Of a stretch of 64,000 nt of DNA, positions 1 to 9,095 are shown in pieces (position 1 is the first letter of the stretch; every line of letters starts with the position of its first letter). The notes beneath the pieces were generated by a model. The model saw only the letters and a list, made by a program, of their open reading frames with translations. It ran no database searches and was not told the DNA's origin. The position numbers and the translations under genes are program-made. The DNA lies in the NCBI GenBank assembly GCA_009763385.1, contig CM019831.1:15340080-15404079 (forward strand), given 5' to 3'. This DNA comes from Coix lacryma-jobi var. lacryma-jobi. Taxonomy: Eukaryota; Streptophyta; Magnoliopsida; Poales; Poaceae.

Positions 1-245
1 TGGGATGTCATCACCCTTGCTCGGTTCCGAATGTTCTTCGTCGCAGGACCATCCAAGGTCATCTCAGTAACTAAACACTACTTTATAATACTGGGTATTA
101 AAGAAACTCACCTGAACAAATAATTATTCTAGAAAAACAGCTATAAAATGACTTGCTGTTTTGGATCCTCAAGTAGAGCTGTGTTTGGTGACATCTAAAA
201 AAATATACTAGAAAAGGGTAAAATAAAAATACGTGAACCTATATA
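1..245. other. Unassigned AT-rich left edge
   Basis: No gene is supported here. The first 57 bases are open on the + strand and read like the end of an exon (residues FFVAGPSK), followed by a weak GT at 58. This could be the tail of a coding exon lying to the left, but it is too short to identify. The remainder is AT-rich and non-coding. Confidence 0.3.
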
Positions 246-466
246 GGGGGTGTTTGAGACTGCTCCACGAACTCTGCTCCGCAAACTCCATCATGGAGCA
301 GCTCCACAAAAAACTGGAGTTTGTGAAGTACGTCTTCATGTGCTATCACAACTCCACACTTTTTTCTCGAACTGCGTGCGTAGAGCTGAAACCGTTTGGC
401 TAATAAACATGGAGCGAGCTGAAAAAACGTGGAGCAGAGCAGTGCCAAACACCCCCATATAGAGCT
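246..466. mobile_element. MITE with GGGGGTGTTTG terminal inverted repeats
   Basis: A 221-bp element begins GGGGGTGTTTG and ends with the inverted counterpart CAAACACCCCC. The inverted similarity extends imperfectly inward through ACTGCTC and GGAGCAGAG motifs. It is flanked on both sides by ATATA (241-245 and 467-471), a plausible 5-bp target duplication. There is no coding capacity. The superfamily is not assigned because the flanking AT sequence leaves the exact duplication length ambiguous. Confidence 0.7.
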
Positions 467-719
467 TAATCACTGGCAGAAGAGATTTTTCTGAAATCAA
501 AGCCAATCTAAACCAGGTGAAATAAAAATACCTAAACCAAATATTTTAATACAACATATATTATTTATGTCACAAGTTTAATCTTTATATGCAAAGAACT
601 TAAATTTAATAGAATCTAAGAACAAGAGAGCGGCATGCCACGACGCGTACAGGGATAGGCCATGATAGCAAAAATGTTTTGGCGCATACGATTGGAGATC
701 GGTGGTGCTGCTCTCTCCT

Positions 720-820
720 AGATAGGCCAAATATATACTGCTCTTCTCTGTTCAGAACCCTAGATCGGCTCTTTTCTTCCTCTCTCTCCCTCTCCCTCTC
801 CTTGTGGTGGCGGCGGCGCG
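720..820 (+). promoter_or_regulatory. Possible core promoter and CT-rich leader
   Basis: An AAATATATA box (about 728-736) is followed about 30 bp later by a pyrimidine-rich leader with repeated TCTCTCCC units at 776-804. The next 400 bp are strongly GC-rich. This arrangement resembles a grass promoter, 5' UTR and first exon. It lies in the region that ends at the Helitron terminus at 5109, so it may be a captured promoter rather than an active gene start. Confidence 0.35.
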
Positions 821-1595
821 ACCTCCAGGCAAGGCAGTGTGCCGGTGTGGCGACGCGGCGGCCACCCGGCATGGTGCCCCGCCCCCCGGCGCGGCACGGC
901 GCCCCGGCGAGGGCAACCCGGTGAACTCAGCAGGGGCACGAGCCAGGCCCCCCTCGTGGCCTAGCCACTGACCGCTGGTGAGCTGGCCCATTGTCCGGCT
1001 GCAATTCGGCCGCCGTCGCTGGCCTGGCTGGTCGCGAGCCGCCAATGAGTGCGCTGGGGCGCGGGCACGGCCCTCCGCGTGGCCTGGCCCTGCCTGTTCG
1101 CCCGGCCACCGCAAGCGCGAGCCTCATCGGTCGGCCACCGCCGCCACTACCATTCTCGGCCGTGAAGGTTAAGGTCTCTCTCGCTTCCCTACCCCGTGCT
1201 GACTCCATGGCCACTCTGGAATTTGGATGACGGGTGCAGATATTGGCTTTGTTCTTCTCCTACTCTGCTCCCCATGGCATATCAGCACGCTAGGCCTTCA
1301 GCTACAGATCCGTTCTCCATCCACCTCTCTGGATCCAATCAGGGAAGCATATAAGGTAACACAAAAAAGATTGAAGAAAGAAAGATATTTGTTTTGTATT
1401 ATTTTTTTGTTTTAATCCTTTGCTTGAGAGGTCACGAATTGAATCTGGGCTATCAATTTTGATGCAAGCTATAGGATTGGATGAGATCTTGGCGAAATTT
1501 TGCTCCATTCCTGTCCATGAATCCAAGTCAGGCAGCCTAAGGTAAGGGAGGTGGAAGAAAGAATATGTTGATTCTTTACTCTAAAAAAATCGCTC

Positions 1596-1755
1596 AATCA
1601 CTTACACAATCGATACTTCTTTTTTGCAGTTTATGAGGAAGCAGTTGGGCTGATGTTGCAAAACAATATGTTCTTTCTTTAAAGAAATTCACTCAATGAC
1701 TTACACAATCGCTACTTTGTGTTTAGCAGTCTGTGAAGAAGCAGTTGGACTGATG
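1596..1755 (+). repeat. Direct repeat, about 60 bp, period about 97
   Basis: Two similar blocks (about 1596-1655 and 1693-1755) share CACTTACACAATCG, a T-rich tract ending in GCAG, and a following GAAGCAGTTGG segment. They look like an intron end plus exon start that was duplicated, as with the mini-exon repeat further right. Confidence 0.6.
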
Positions 1756-2320
1756 GTTTATGATCCAGTGTTGAGAACAAGAAAGGTAATGTTTGTGTTG
1801 ATTTCTGCATGTAGTTGTGTGCTCTTTGTTTTTCCCTCTAGCTGTGTCCTGGCTATTTTCATGCAGCCTCTCTTAGTTGAATTGGGACCTGTGTCAATTT
1901 CAGCCAATAAGCTAGGTAATTTGTGTGAATAATCGAGTTTTGGAACCCTTGCATTTGTTCCATGTCCCTGATTTTCGCATGTCCTTCTCTCATCATAGCT
2001 AGGAGCTGGAGATTGGACCGAGCAGTTTGAATTGATGGGTGTCCTCTTCCAATTTTGGCTTACTTCAGTCGAAGGTTATGTCCTAGGTGCATTAGATGGT
2101 TCCAAGATTTGCATCTTCTTGGATCTTCATTCCTGGCAATTCCTATGGTGTTTATTTCCGTTCTAATAACCTTGTCTCCGCCGTTTGATACAATAAGACA
2201 TATATTGAATTTTAGACTACATCGTTAGGAATCAGGGAAAAAATGTTTAACCTATTTTTGTAGTTGTTTGTTTGTAGAGTTAGTCTGGCAAGGTGTTACT
2301 TTGCGCTGTTTTTTAATTAT

Positions 2321-2575
2321 GCGATCTCGGGTTGTGGTAAACCTCCTTAACTTTTCTAGAACAAACTTGCTGAATTTGTTGTGCCAGAACGGGTAAGTAG
2401 ACATGACTGGTGGTTTGTCTTTGTATTAGTATGTGCTATGTGACCTCGGGTTGTGGTAAACCTCTTTCCTTCACTACCTCTTTTCTTCACCTTTCTAGAA
2501 CAGATTTGCTGAATTAGTTGTGCCAGAACTGGTAAGAACCTGTGGTTTGTCTTTGTATTTAGTATGTGTCGTGTG
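2321..2575 (+). repeat. Tandem duplication containing a 33-nt mini-exon
   Basis: A unit beginning CTCGGGTTGTGGTAAACCTC occurs at 2326 and again at 2445. Each copy carries a pyrimidine tract, TCTAG, a 33-nt segment encoding an AEFVVPER / AELVVPEL-type peptide, then GTAAG and a similar downstream stretch. The second copy has an extra roughly 20-bp CT-rich stretch. Both 33-nt segments keep frame and both splice-like borders. Confidence 0.7.
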
Positions 2576-4115
2576 CCATTTGCCCATTTCTATTCTCAGA
2601 TTACTATAGGTATGGTCTGTTTATGGTTTATTGATGCCTTGAGCATGTCCTTTTTGTTGCTGCATTGCTAGATTGAAGTTTGATAGCATATTTTGATACC
2701 TTGAGCATGTTCTTTATGGTTACTGTATTTTCTAGATTGAATGTTCCCATATTTGTATGATTTTATCAGCTCCTATTTTGATAAGCTCCCTTGTGCTCTC
2801 ATCTGTCCAAGTTATTAGCATCGCATGTCAAATTTTTTTCGTAGCATATGTATATGTTCAATCAGAAGCAATTCAACTTAGATCCCCCTATACTTCAAAT
2901 TCGAGATTATGTTTTCTATAATGCAAGGTCAGATGTACATTATGGTCAACTTAGTTATAATTTACATTAGAGATCTGACGGTTGGTTACTGCTATTGTTT
3001 TCAATTTTCTTCTCTTGCTTATTTCCTGAATAGCTTTCAACATTTTACATGGATATCATTTCATTTGTTGGTAGCAGCAAGGATTAGTAAGGATAGGTAC
3101 AATCTTTTTTGATGATATTTGTCAAGTTAATACTTACAGTTATATCAAACAATGCAGTTCTTATTATAGTTTGTTGGCTTGTTGCAAATAAAAAGCATTA
3201 GTTTATATTGTTATCTTGTCAACAATGGACAAGGATTAGCTTTAGTATTCTTCCTGTGTGAACAAAGGAAATCCAAAGCCTAATTCTTTTATAGAAGCAT
3301 ATATGAGTTTTTTTCAGAATTTTTCATACCTGCCAATAAAATTACTAGATTAAATTATATTATATAACACTATAATTGATGTGTGTGTACTGCAGTGAGA
3401 GGGAATGCTCCACTAGCACCCTCCATGTGTTTGTCATATTGTTTAGCCAAGGGTGTTAGACAGCTCCCCATTCGCTTCAGCATCTCAGCCTGTTGCAATT
3501 CCTTTGCAGCAGGTCATGACAATATAGTGAATACCTGATTAGACAACTGACTCTGCTCTGTATATCATAATGATGTTTATTTTAGTTCTATTTCTTAATT
3601 CCTATGATGTTTATTTCAATTTTATGTATATTACTAAAATGGCTCTCATTCTAGACTAAAGATGAATTACCTCTGGTCCTTCAATCAAGTTTTAGGTACA
3701 CCAAAGACAACTAATGTTACTTTTTTCTTTGTTTTAATTTTGCAAGTTGGGAGCTAATAGATAGATGGATTTCTTCCTCTTTATTAAATGAAGGTATGGA
3801 TCTACAAGCTATAAGGAAAATTTTACAAATGACTATGATTACAGAAGCATGAGCTTTCTTAGTTCTGCAATGTGGCAGAGCATTAGAGGTAACAGAAAAA
3901 TATATGTTTTAGACCATAAATATCCATTATGAGGGTTACACAATGTCCATTGACCCTTGCTGCTGTGAACTGCTCTTTGGTGCTTCCACATTAGCTTCCT
4001 ATTGTGAGAAATGTTTGGAAAAAAAAAGCAATGACATACTTTTCTTTTGCCATTTATTTTATTTCTTTCTGGATGATCAGTAACAATGAGATCTCCTGCA
4101 AGTAAATCCATTGAA

Positions 4116-4350
4116 TGCAACATGCAGCAGCTGCTGCTGCGTTGCTCGCGCCATTTCTGTTGATTGCCAAGGTAGCTTTATCTTGCACCTGTATTGGTAT
4201 TGTCCTGTACCAAATGCCAAGTCATTTAGACACTGCAACATGCAGCAGCTGCTGGTGCGTTGCTCGCCATTTCTGTTGGTTGCTATGGCAGCTTTATCTT
4301 GTGCCTATCGGTATTGTCCAGTACCAAATACCAATTCATTTCAACACTAC
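4116..4350 (+). repeat. Two-copy tandem repeat, period 118 bp
   Basis: TGCAACATGCAGCAGCTGCT begins at 4116 and again at 4234. Downstream similarity runs through the TTGCTCGC, GCTTTATCTTG and TATTGTCC motifs to about 4350. Copy 1 has a few extra bases near 4148. The repeat lies in the exon-like region and keeps open frames, but no protein family is recognised. Confidence 0.75.
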
Positions 4351-5080
4351 AAAGATCAGATGGATGCTTATAGATAGACGATGCTCATCTCTACGGTATT
4401 TCAATCCTCATATTCCTGAAGGCCAGCCATTTTATGACAAGTATGTAATATATACTTAAAGATTAGAAAAATCTCTACTTTTCACATTACGGTTCCTACA
4501 CTGAAACATGTTCTTTCTATTTGGAAAATCAGGTTCCAGGATCACCTTGTTCCAATACAGCAACCTGCTCCAATTGCACCATGGATAGAGCAAACACAAG
4601 AATCTCTTCTAATGTACCTTAAATTATTCCAGGAACTAAATGGCATGGACCTTTATCACCATTTTCTAAAAGCATTGTCAAAGAACTTTTTAGCCAGGCT
4701 AGAAGCCCTTCGTAGACGATGCATGTACCTTACATTCTAGTGTTCAGTTATGTTTTAAAGATATGTCAACTGAATTTAATTGTAAGGATTATCTATCTGC
4801 ACCCCTTATTTTTATATCGTTTCTTTGACAAAGCTTCCTTTGCTTCTGTAATGATATTCAAGTGTTATATGTTGTGGAGAATGATAGATCAGTTATATTT
4901 AAAACCTTTTGGTAGGAATGCACTACACTTTATTCTCATTGCATTCAAATTGTTTTATGTCGAACATTTGTTACATGTTCATATTGACCTATTATATTAA
5001 TATAGTGTCATCACCTAATACTAGGTTTTGAGTCTTCATCTATTGATCATATCTAAAGGTTCCATTTGATAAATAAAACC

Positions 5081-5109
5081 ATGCGCGCATGGGCGCGCAT
5101 AATTACTAG
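5081..5109 (+). mobile_element. Helitron 3' terminus
   Basis: A perfect 8-bp stem ATGCGCGC (5081-5088) and GCGCGCAT (5093-5100), with a 4-nt loop, is followed 9 nt later by CTAG (5106-5109) and then T. A hairpin shortly upstream of CTRR followed by host T is the diagnostic Helitron 3' end. The 5' TC end was not located, so the element's extent is unknown. The exon-like material from about 700 onward is the likely cargo. Confidence 0.75.
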
Positions 5110-5118
5110 TTACCTTTA

Positions 5119-5478
5119 GGGCCCGTTTGGATCCGTTCATTTTGGTGGAATTGGAATTCACTCAATAAACTAGCCTATTTGCCATGGAATTTGACATTCC
5201 ACCACTTTTCAAGGTTCACATATATGTCTACCTCAAATTCATAGGGTGGGAGAGGAAAATGGTTTCCATACATCACAATACTATATTTCTACTTTGCAAC
5301 TTATAACATTCTCTTCAACTCACTCTCCTACGATAGAAATGCAACACATGAGTATCTCTCTCGTATAAGCAATAATAATATACAAATATAATTCATATAT
5401 AATCATATTAGCTTAATTAATATGTGCCTAAATTATGATTTTTAAAATGAATTCAATTCCAAGCATCCAAACGGGTCC
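5119..5478. mobile_element. MITE with GGGCCCGTTTGGATCC inverted repeats
   Basis: The left end GGGCCCGTTTGGATCC is matched by an inverted GCATCCAAACGGGTCC at 5463-5478. The roughly 360-bp interior is AT-rich and non-coding, and the ends share AATTCAATTCC / GGAATTGGAATTC motifs. The flanks contain TTTA-like sequence on both sides, but a clean target duplication could not be fixed. Confidence 0.65.
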
Positions 5479-5490
5479 GATTTAATATAG

Positions 5491-5521
5491 CCCCGTAGCG
5501 TTAGCACGGACAATATACCAG
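5491..5521 (+). mobile_element. Degenerate Helitron 3' end
   Basis: CCCGTAGCGTTAGCACGG can form a short stem (CCGT with ACGG). It is followed by CAATATACCAGT, where CCAG stands in place of CTAG. The same GCGTTAGCA..CAATATAC.AGT pattern recurs at 7446-7471 with an intact CTAGT, so both look like ends of one rolling-circle family. Confidence 0.45.
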
Positions 5522-6445
5522 TGACACTTAACATTTGCCAGTTCCTAATGGCTTGCAAGCTGCAAAGGGGCCCTCATGTTGCGTTCTTATTTTCTTAATG
5601 CCGATAATGTTGCTGCTGCTCTAGGCTTTGCGTACCAAATAAACAAATGGATCCAAACGTTAAGGATCGTACGTATATAAGAGATTATATGTGTTTCATC
5701 AAGTATGTTGTGGATTTAAGAATGAAACTGAATTATCAATTTATCATCATCTAAAATCATGCATTTTTCATGGTAGAAAAACATCTTGCATTTGTTCATT
5801 AGTTCTGTTATTAGTGTTTTACCTGATGTGAATGGTTTGCCTTAGATATAGTGGCCCTAGGCGCTAAAAACTGAGAAGCTCCGCCACCGCTCACGATGCC
5901 CATCCCTCCATTCGTTGTTTCGGTCTATGGGATGAATCCTCTTTCCTCCCTATCAGTGTCATCACCCTGCCTTCTGGAGCAGACCGAAGGGGCTTTCCTT
6001 TTATGGACTCGCTTGCTCCTCTCATTTCCATCAATTTCGCCAGCTTGCTTCGAGCCAAAAAAAAAAAAAACAGATGTAGTGTATGGTCTGAAACTGTGAC
6101 AATTAAAATAGATACTATACAACAATTCTCTTCAAAAAATCCTAACAAAAGAATTGTCATCACATTATTGTTATTTGTGGAAAAAGACAGGCAGGATATT
6201 CTGTGGTACCCGATCGTGTGCAGCATATAGTAAGGAGAAATATCTTTGTCTCCTTGAGTGCTTATCATGTGTTATGAGCATTGTTGTCACTAAAAAATGT
6301 TCAAAGATGGATTTATGGTATCTCCAGCAAGTTTTGTACATCATGCACATGTTGGTAGTCAAAAAGTGCAGCAAAACGTCAAAGAAATCACGAAGAAACG
6401 ATGGCAAGCTGCTCAGGCCGGTAGAACCGACTAATTAAGTTGACT
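5522..6445. other. No gene seen
   Basis: Mixed AT-rich sequence with short open stretches in several frames, none with a recognisable domain. A 12-A run lies near 6058-6070. Nothing supports a gene or a complete element. Confidence 0.5.
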
Positions 6446-6567
6446 CACCCTCGGCTGGTTGTGTTGGGCTGCACCGAGCCAACACAAAACCGACTTAGTC
6501 TGTTCCCACCCTCAGCTGGTTGTGTCGGGCTGCATCGAGCCCGCACAAACAGTCTTAGTCAGTTTTG
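6446..6567. repeat. Two-copy tandem repeat, period 61 bp
   Basis: CACCCTCGGCTGGTTGTGT at 6446 recurs as CACCCTCAGCTGGTTGTGT at 6507. Both copies continue with GGGCTGCA.CGAGCC and a CTTAGTC tail. The flanks carry further ACCGACTAA motifs on both sides, suggesting the inner part of a decayed repeat element. Confidence 0.65.
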
Positions 6568-6961
6568 GAACCGACTAAGTCGGTTTTCGTCTGTATTTTG
6601 AACTGGTTTGTTTCAAAATCGATTTTGGCAAGTTTTTGACGTGGAAAATTTGGAGAACTTGTTTTGGACTTGTTTTCTACTGGGATAAGACTACTCTCCT
6701 CTCTATATATATGACGAGATCACGACCGGTTGAAAGTCATCTATCCAATCGATCAAAAACATATCTACTCAATTCTTTACCCTCTTTTCCAACCTCCTTG
6801 CTGTTCAGCACGTCTCTCGATGAGATTTGTCGGCATCCTAGACGGCCTTGCTAGTCCTAGGAGATCCTCCATGTGCTTCTCTCCGACAGGTCATCTTGGG
6901 AGAAGTTCGGGAGCTACACACGCAAGTTATCAAGACCTACATCGGCCTAACCGGTCTCTAG

Positions 6962-7034
6962 CACTACTATATGAAAGCACTGTAAGGGCAGGTCTAGGGC
7001 ACCCTCGCTCTTGCAAATCATTTTTGTAGTAGTG
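6962..7034. mobile_element. 73-bp CACTA-like mini-element
   Basis: The element begins CACTACTATA and ends TGTAGTAGTG, an inverted repeat of about 10 bp. It is flanked on each side by TAG (6959-6961 and 7035-7037). Terminal CACTA and a 3-bp target duplication are the hallmarks of the CACTA superfamily. At 73 bp it can only be a deletion derivative. The small size leaves some chance of coincidence. Confidence 0.6.
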
Positions 7035-7445
7035 TAGATTGGTTTCGTCGGTTAATTTGTTTGAGTTCTTTGCTGTTCTTACGTTGATTTGCAACATCTT
7101 TGGACGTGCTAGCCCTGCTAATGTGTTGGTTTGGATCACTTCCAATGTCAACGGGCACCATTAAAAAGCAAAATGTTCTTTGCTTCAGACTCTGTATGCT
7201 CTTTTGTTATTAGCAATATGTCCTCGAAGATTGTTATTAGCAAAATTTTGTTCTTATCTTAAAAGAGTTTGGGGATTATGGAAGATGGCTGGAGCAACAG
7301 GCTGGTACATCTATAATAACCATTGATCAAGTATAATAGATTGATTTAGATTTACCATATTTTGAATTTTGTAATAATAGGTTATTTACCAAATCTGATG
7401 AATGAATGCTTAATGTGTGTTACCTGATCTACATGTCATCTTAGG

Positions 7446-7471
7446 CGTTAGCATGGTCAATATACTAGTAG
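7446..7471 (+). mobile_element. Helitron-like 3' end
   Basis: GGCGTTAGCATGG followed by TCAATATACTAGT matches the degenerate end near 5491-5521, with an intact CTAG|T at its close. The stem is weak. The 5' end was not found. Confidence 0.4.
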
Positions 7472-8273
7472 CTGTAATTAGCTGGAGATAGCCGCTAAAT
7501 GGACCTTGATTTAGCTAGAGATAGCCGTATTTAGACGGCCCAATAAGCAAATCCATCTGGCCCAAATGACACTAACCCAAGAACTCTCCCGTAGGCTCTC
7601 TCCCACTCGTTCTTTTCTCTCCCAATCCTCTCAGACGACAGAAAAGAATATGGCGTGATCCAAAAAAAAAAAAAAAATACGGCGGCGGCGCACGGTCCCG
7701 GAGCCCCGAAGCAGCGATGCAGCGGTATGTGGCCCTCTCCTCCTCCTCTCCCCCTAACGGTGGCGTGCACCCACTCGTCTTCTTCTCCCCCAAGCGGCGG
7801 CGCGACGGCAGCAAGGCTCGAGGGCAAGCGACGGAGGTGGCTAGATGCGGCTGCGGCGGCGGAGGAAATCTGGCAGCAGCACCATTCAAACTCCAAGTTC
7901 TGTTCTTCCATAATCTGGACGACCAACTCCATGTGGCATACATCATGCCAAAGCAATCTTCTGGCAAGTTTCCTCTCTACTCATGAGTCATGACTTGCAA
8001 TCTTATCTTGTGCTTCTACCTTATAGACATATTCCTTAATAATTTGAGATCACCCTGTGCATGTACTGTAAATTGTTGGTTATGAATCAAGTATTAAGTA
8101 ATGGTTATCAATTAGCAATAGTCATCAGGTTATGCCAAGTTTCTGTGTATTTTTTCTGATTTTGGCGAAAACAGCTAAATGGCATATATAGCTGCAGCTA
8201 TCTCCGGCTATAGCTGCTCTTAGATGTTGTGGAGGACAGCAGCTAAGAGGCTTAGCTGGAGATTTAAAACCTT
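7472..8273. mobile_element. Possible hAT-type MITE with GGAGATAGC inverted ends
   Basis: The left side carries TTAGCTGGAGATAGCCGCTAAATGG. The right side carries the inverted version: AGCTAAATGGCAT, then GCAGCTATCTCCGGCTAT, and closes with TTTAAAACCTTG. The interior holds a 16-A run (7660s) and a GC-rich 200-bp block with (GGC)n repeats. Boundaries are approximate and no target duplication was established. Confidence 0.35.
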
Positions 8274-8339
8274 GAATGTAATGGACACCATTAAAAAGCA
8301 AAACGTTCTTTGCTTCAGCCTCTGTATGCTCTTCTGTAC

Positions 8340-8980
8340 GACTGTACATGATCGAGCTTTATTTGTTGGTCCTCGTCCATTGCTTTTGTGCACACGCCTT
8401 GAAACATTCCTAGCCTTAGCCGCAAGCATTGGCTGCTTCTGCTTTCCAGAACACAAAAAAATAACAAAAAGAGAGATCATTATTTGTGAAAGGAGCAAGC
8501 AGAGGTGCTTTCACAACTTGTGTGCTTTATTTACCATAGGTGCATTTTGTCGTGAGAAATATTTTGAATCCTTATAGGTGACTTAGTTTGCACACCCTGG
8601 AAATGCTAGATGTTCTTTATCGGGCAGAGCTCCATGCGTACACGTTGGCTTGTCCTCTGAACCGAGGTCATCTATCCTTGAACATTTGCACACCTCTTGA
8701 AGAATTACTCACATTACAAGCAAGCATCAGCATCACTTGATGATGTCTTCTGCTTACGCCACACAGAAGTGCACCAAGAAAGATTTTTTGTGAACGGAGG
8801 AAGTAGCAGAAACTATCTGTGCTTATCTTATACACAAGGTGAGGATCGACAAATGCCTTGAGTGCCTATATAGGTTACCTGCATTGATAAGCAGAATGTT
8901 CATTGCTTCAACCCCCAAATTTGATGTTTCATACCAAGCACCCCCTTTAATTTATAAGCACATCTTATAGGCTCAGTGGA
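8340..8980. other. Resistance-gene upstream region
   Basis: No coding gene is seen. Loosely repeated motifs (AAGCA..GCATCA/GCATTGGCTGCTTCTGC and ACACAGAAGTGCACC) suggest decayed duplications that continue the repeat noted at 7144-8336. The segment should hold the promoter of the gene starting at 9096. Confidence 0.4.
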
Positions 8981-8987
8981 TATATAT
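8981..8987 (+). promoter_or_regulatory. Candidate TATA box of the resistance gene
   Basis: TATATAT about 110 bp before the chosen ATG at 9096 is a suitable TATA position for a leader of roughly 80 nt. The leader (about 9010-9095) is purine-rich just before the ATG (GGAGGAGAGCAATAATATGG). No transcript data are available. Confidence 0.4.
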
Positions 8988-9095
8988 GCACACAAACTCT
9001 GAGCATTAGCAATTTAGCAGCAGACGAAGCACCTGCTGCTAGCTAGCTTCTGCCACACAAGCAAGCAAAACTAACATCAGGAGGAGAGCAATAAT

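Larger units (their letters stand above)
820..4740 (+). pseudogene. Exon-intron gene fragments, probably Helitron-captured
   Basis: Several short open segments on the + strand are bounded by splice-like signals: an exon end at 1355 (AAG|GTAACA), a segment near 1729-1785 ending AAG|GTAATG, two 33-nt segments at 2360-2392 and 2499-2531 each preceded by TCTAG and followed by GTAAG, and open stretches near 4385-4441 and 4535-4730. The last two read like real protein (motifs FNPHIPEGQPFYD and PAPIAPWIEQTQ). I do not recognise the family. No single continuous reading frame can be assembled, and several segments exist as neighbouring duplicate copies. The best reading is fragments of one or more genes carried by the rolling-circle element ending at 5109. 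A decayed local gene is the alternative. Confidence 0.4.
7144..8336 (+). repeat. Dispersed direct repeat upstream of the resistance gene
   Basis: A block of about 62 bp at 7144-7206 (CACCATTAAAAAGCAAAATG, then TTCTTTGCTTCAG and CTCTGTATGCTCTT) recurs at 8276-8336 with few changes. A shorter, more decayed copy of its core is at about 8883-8915. The copies flank the possible MITE at 7472-8273. Confidence 0.6.
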
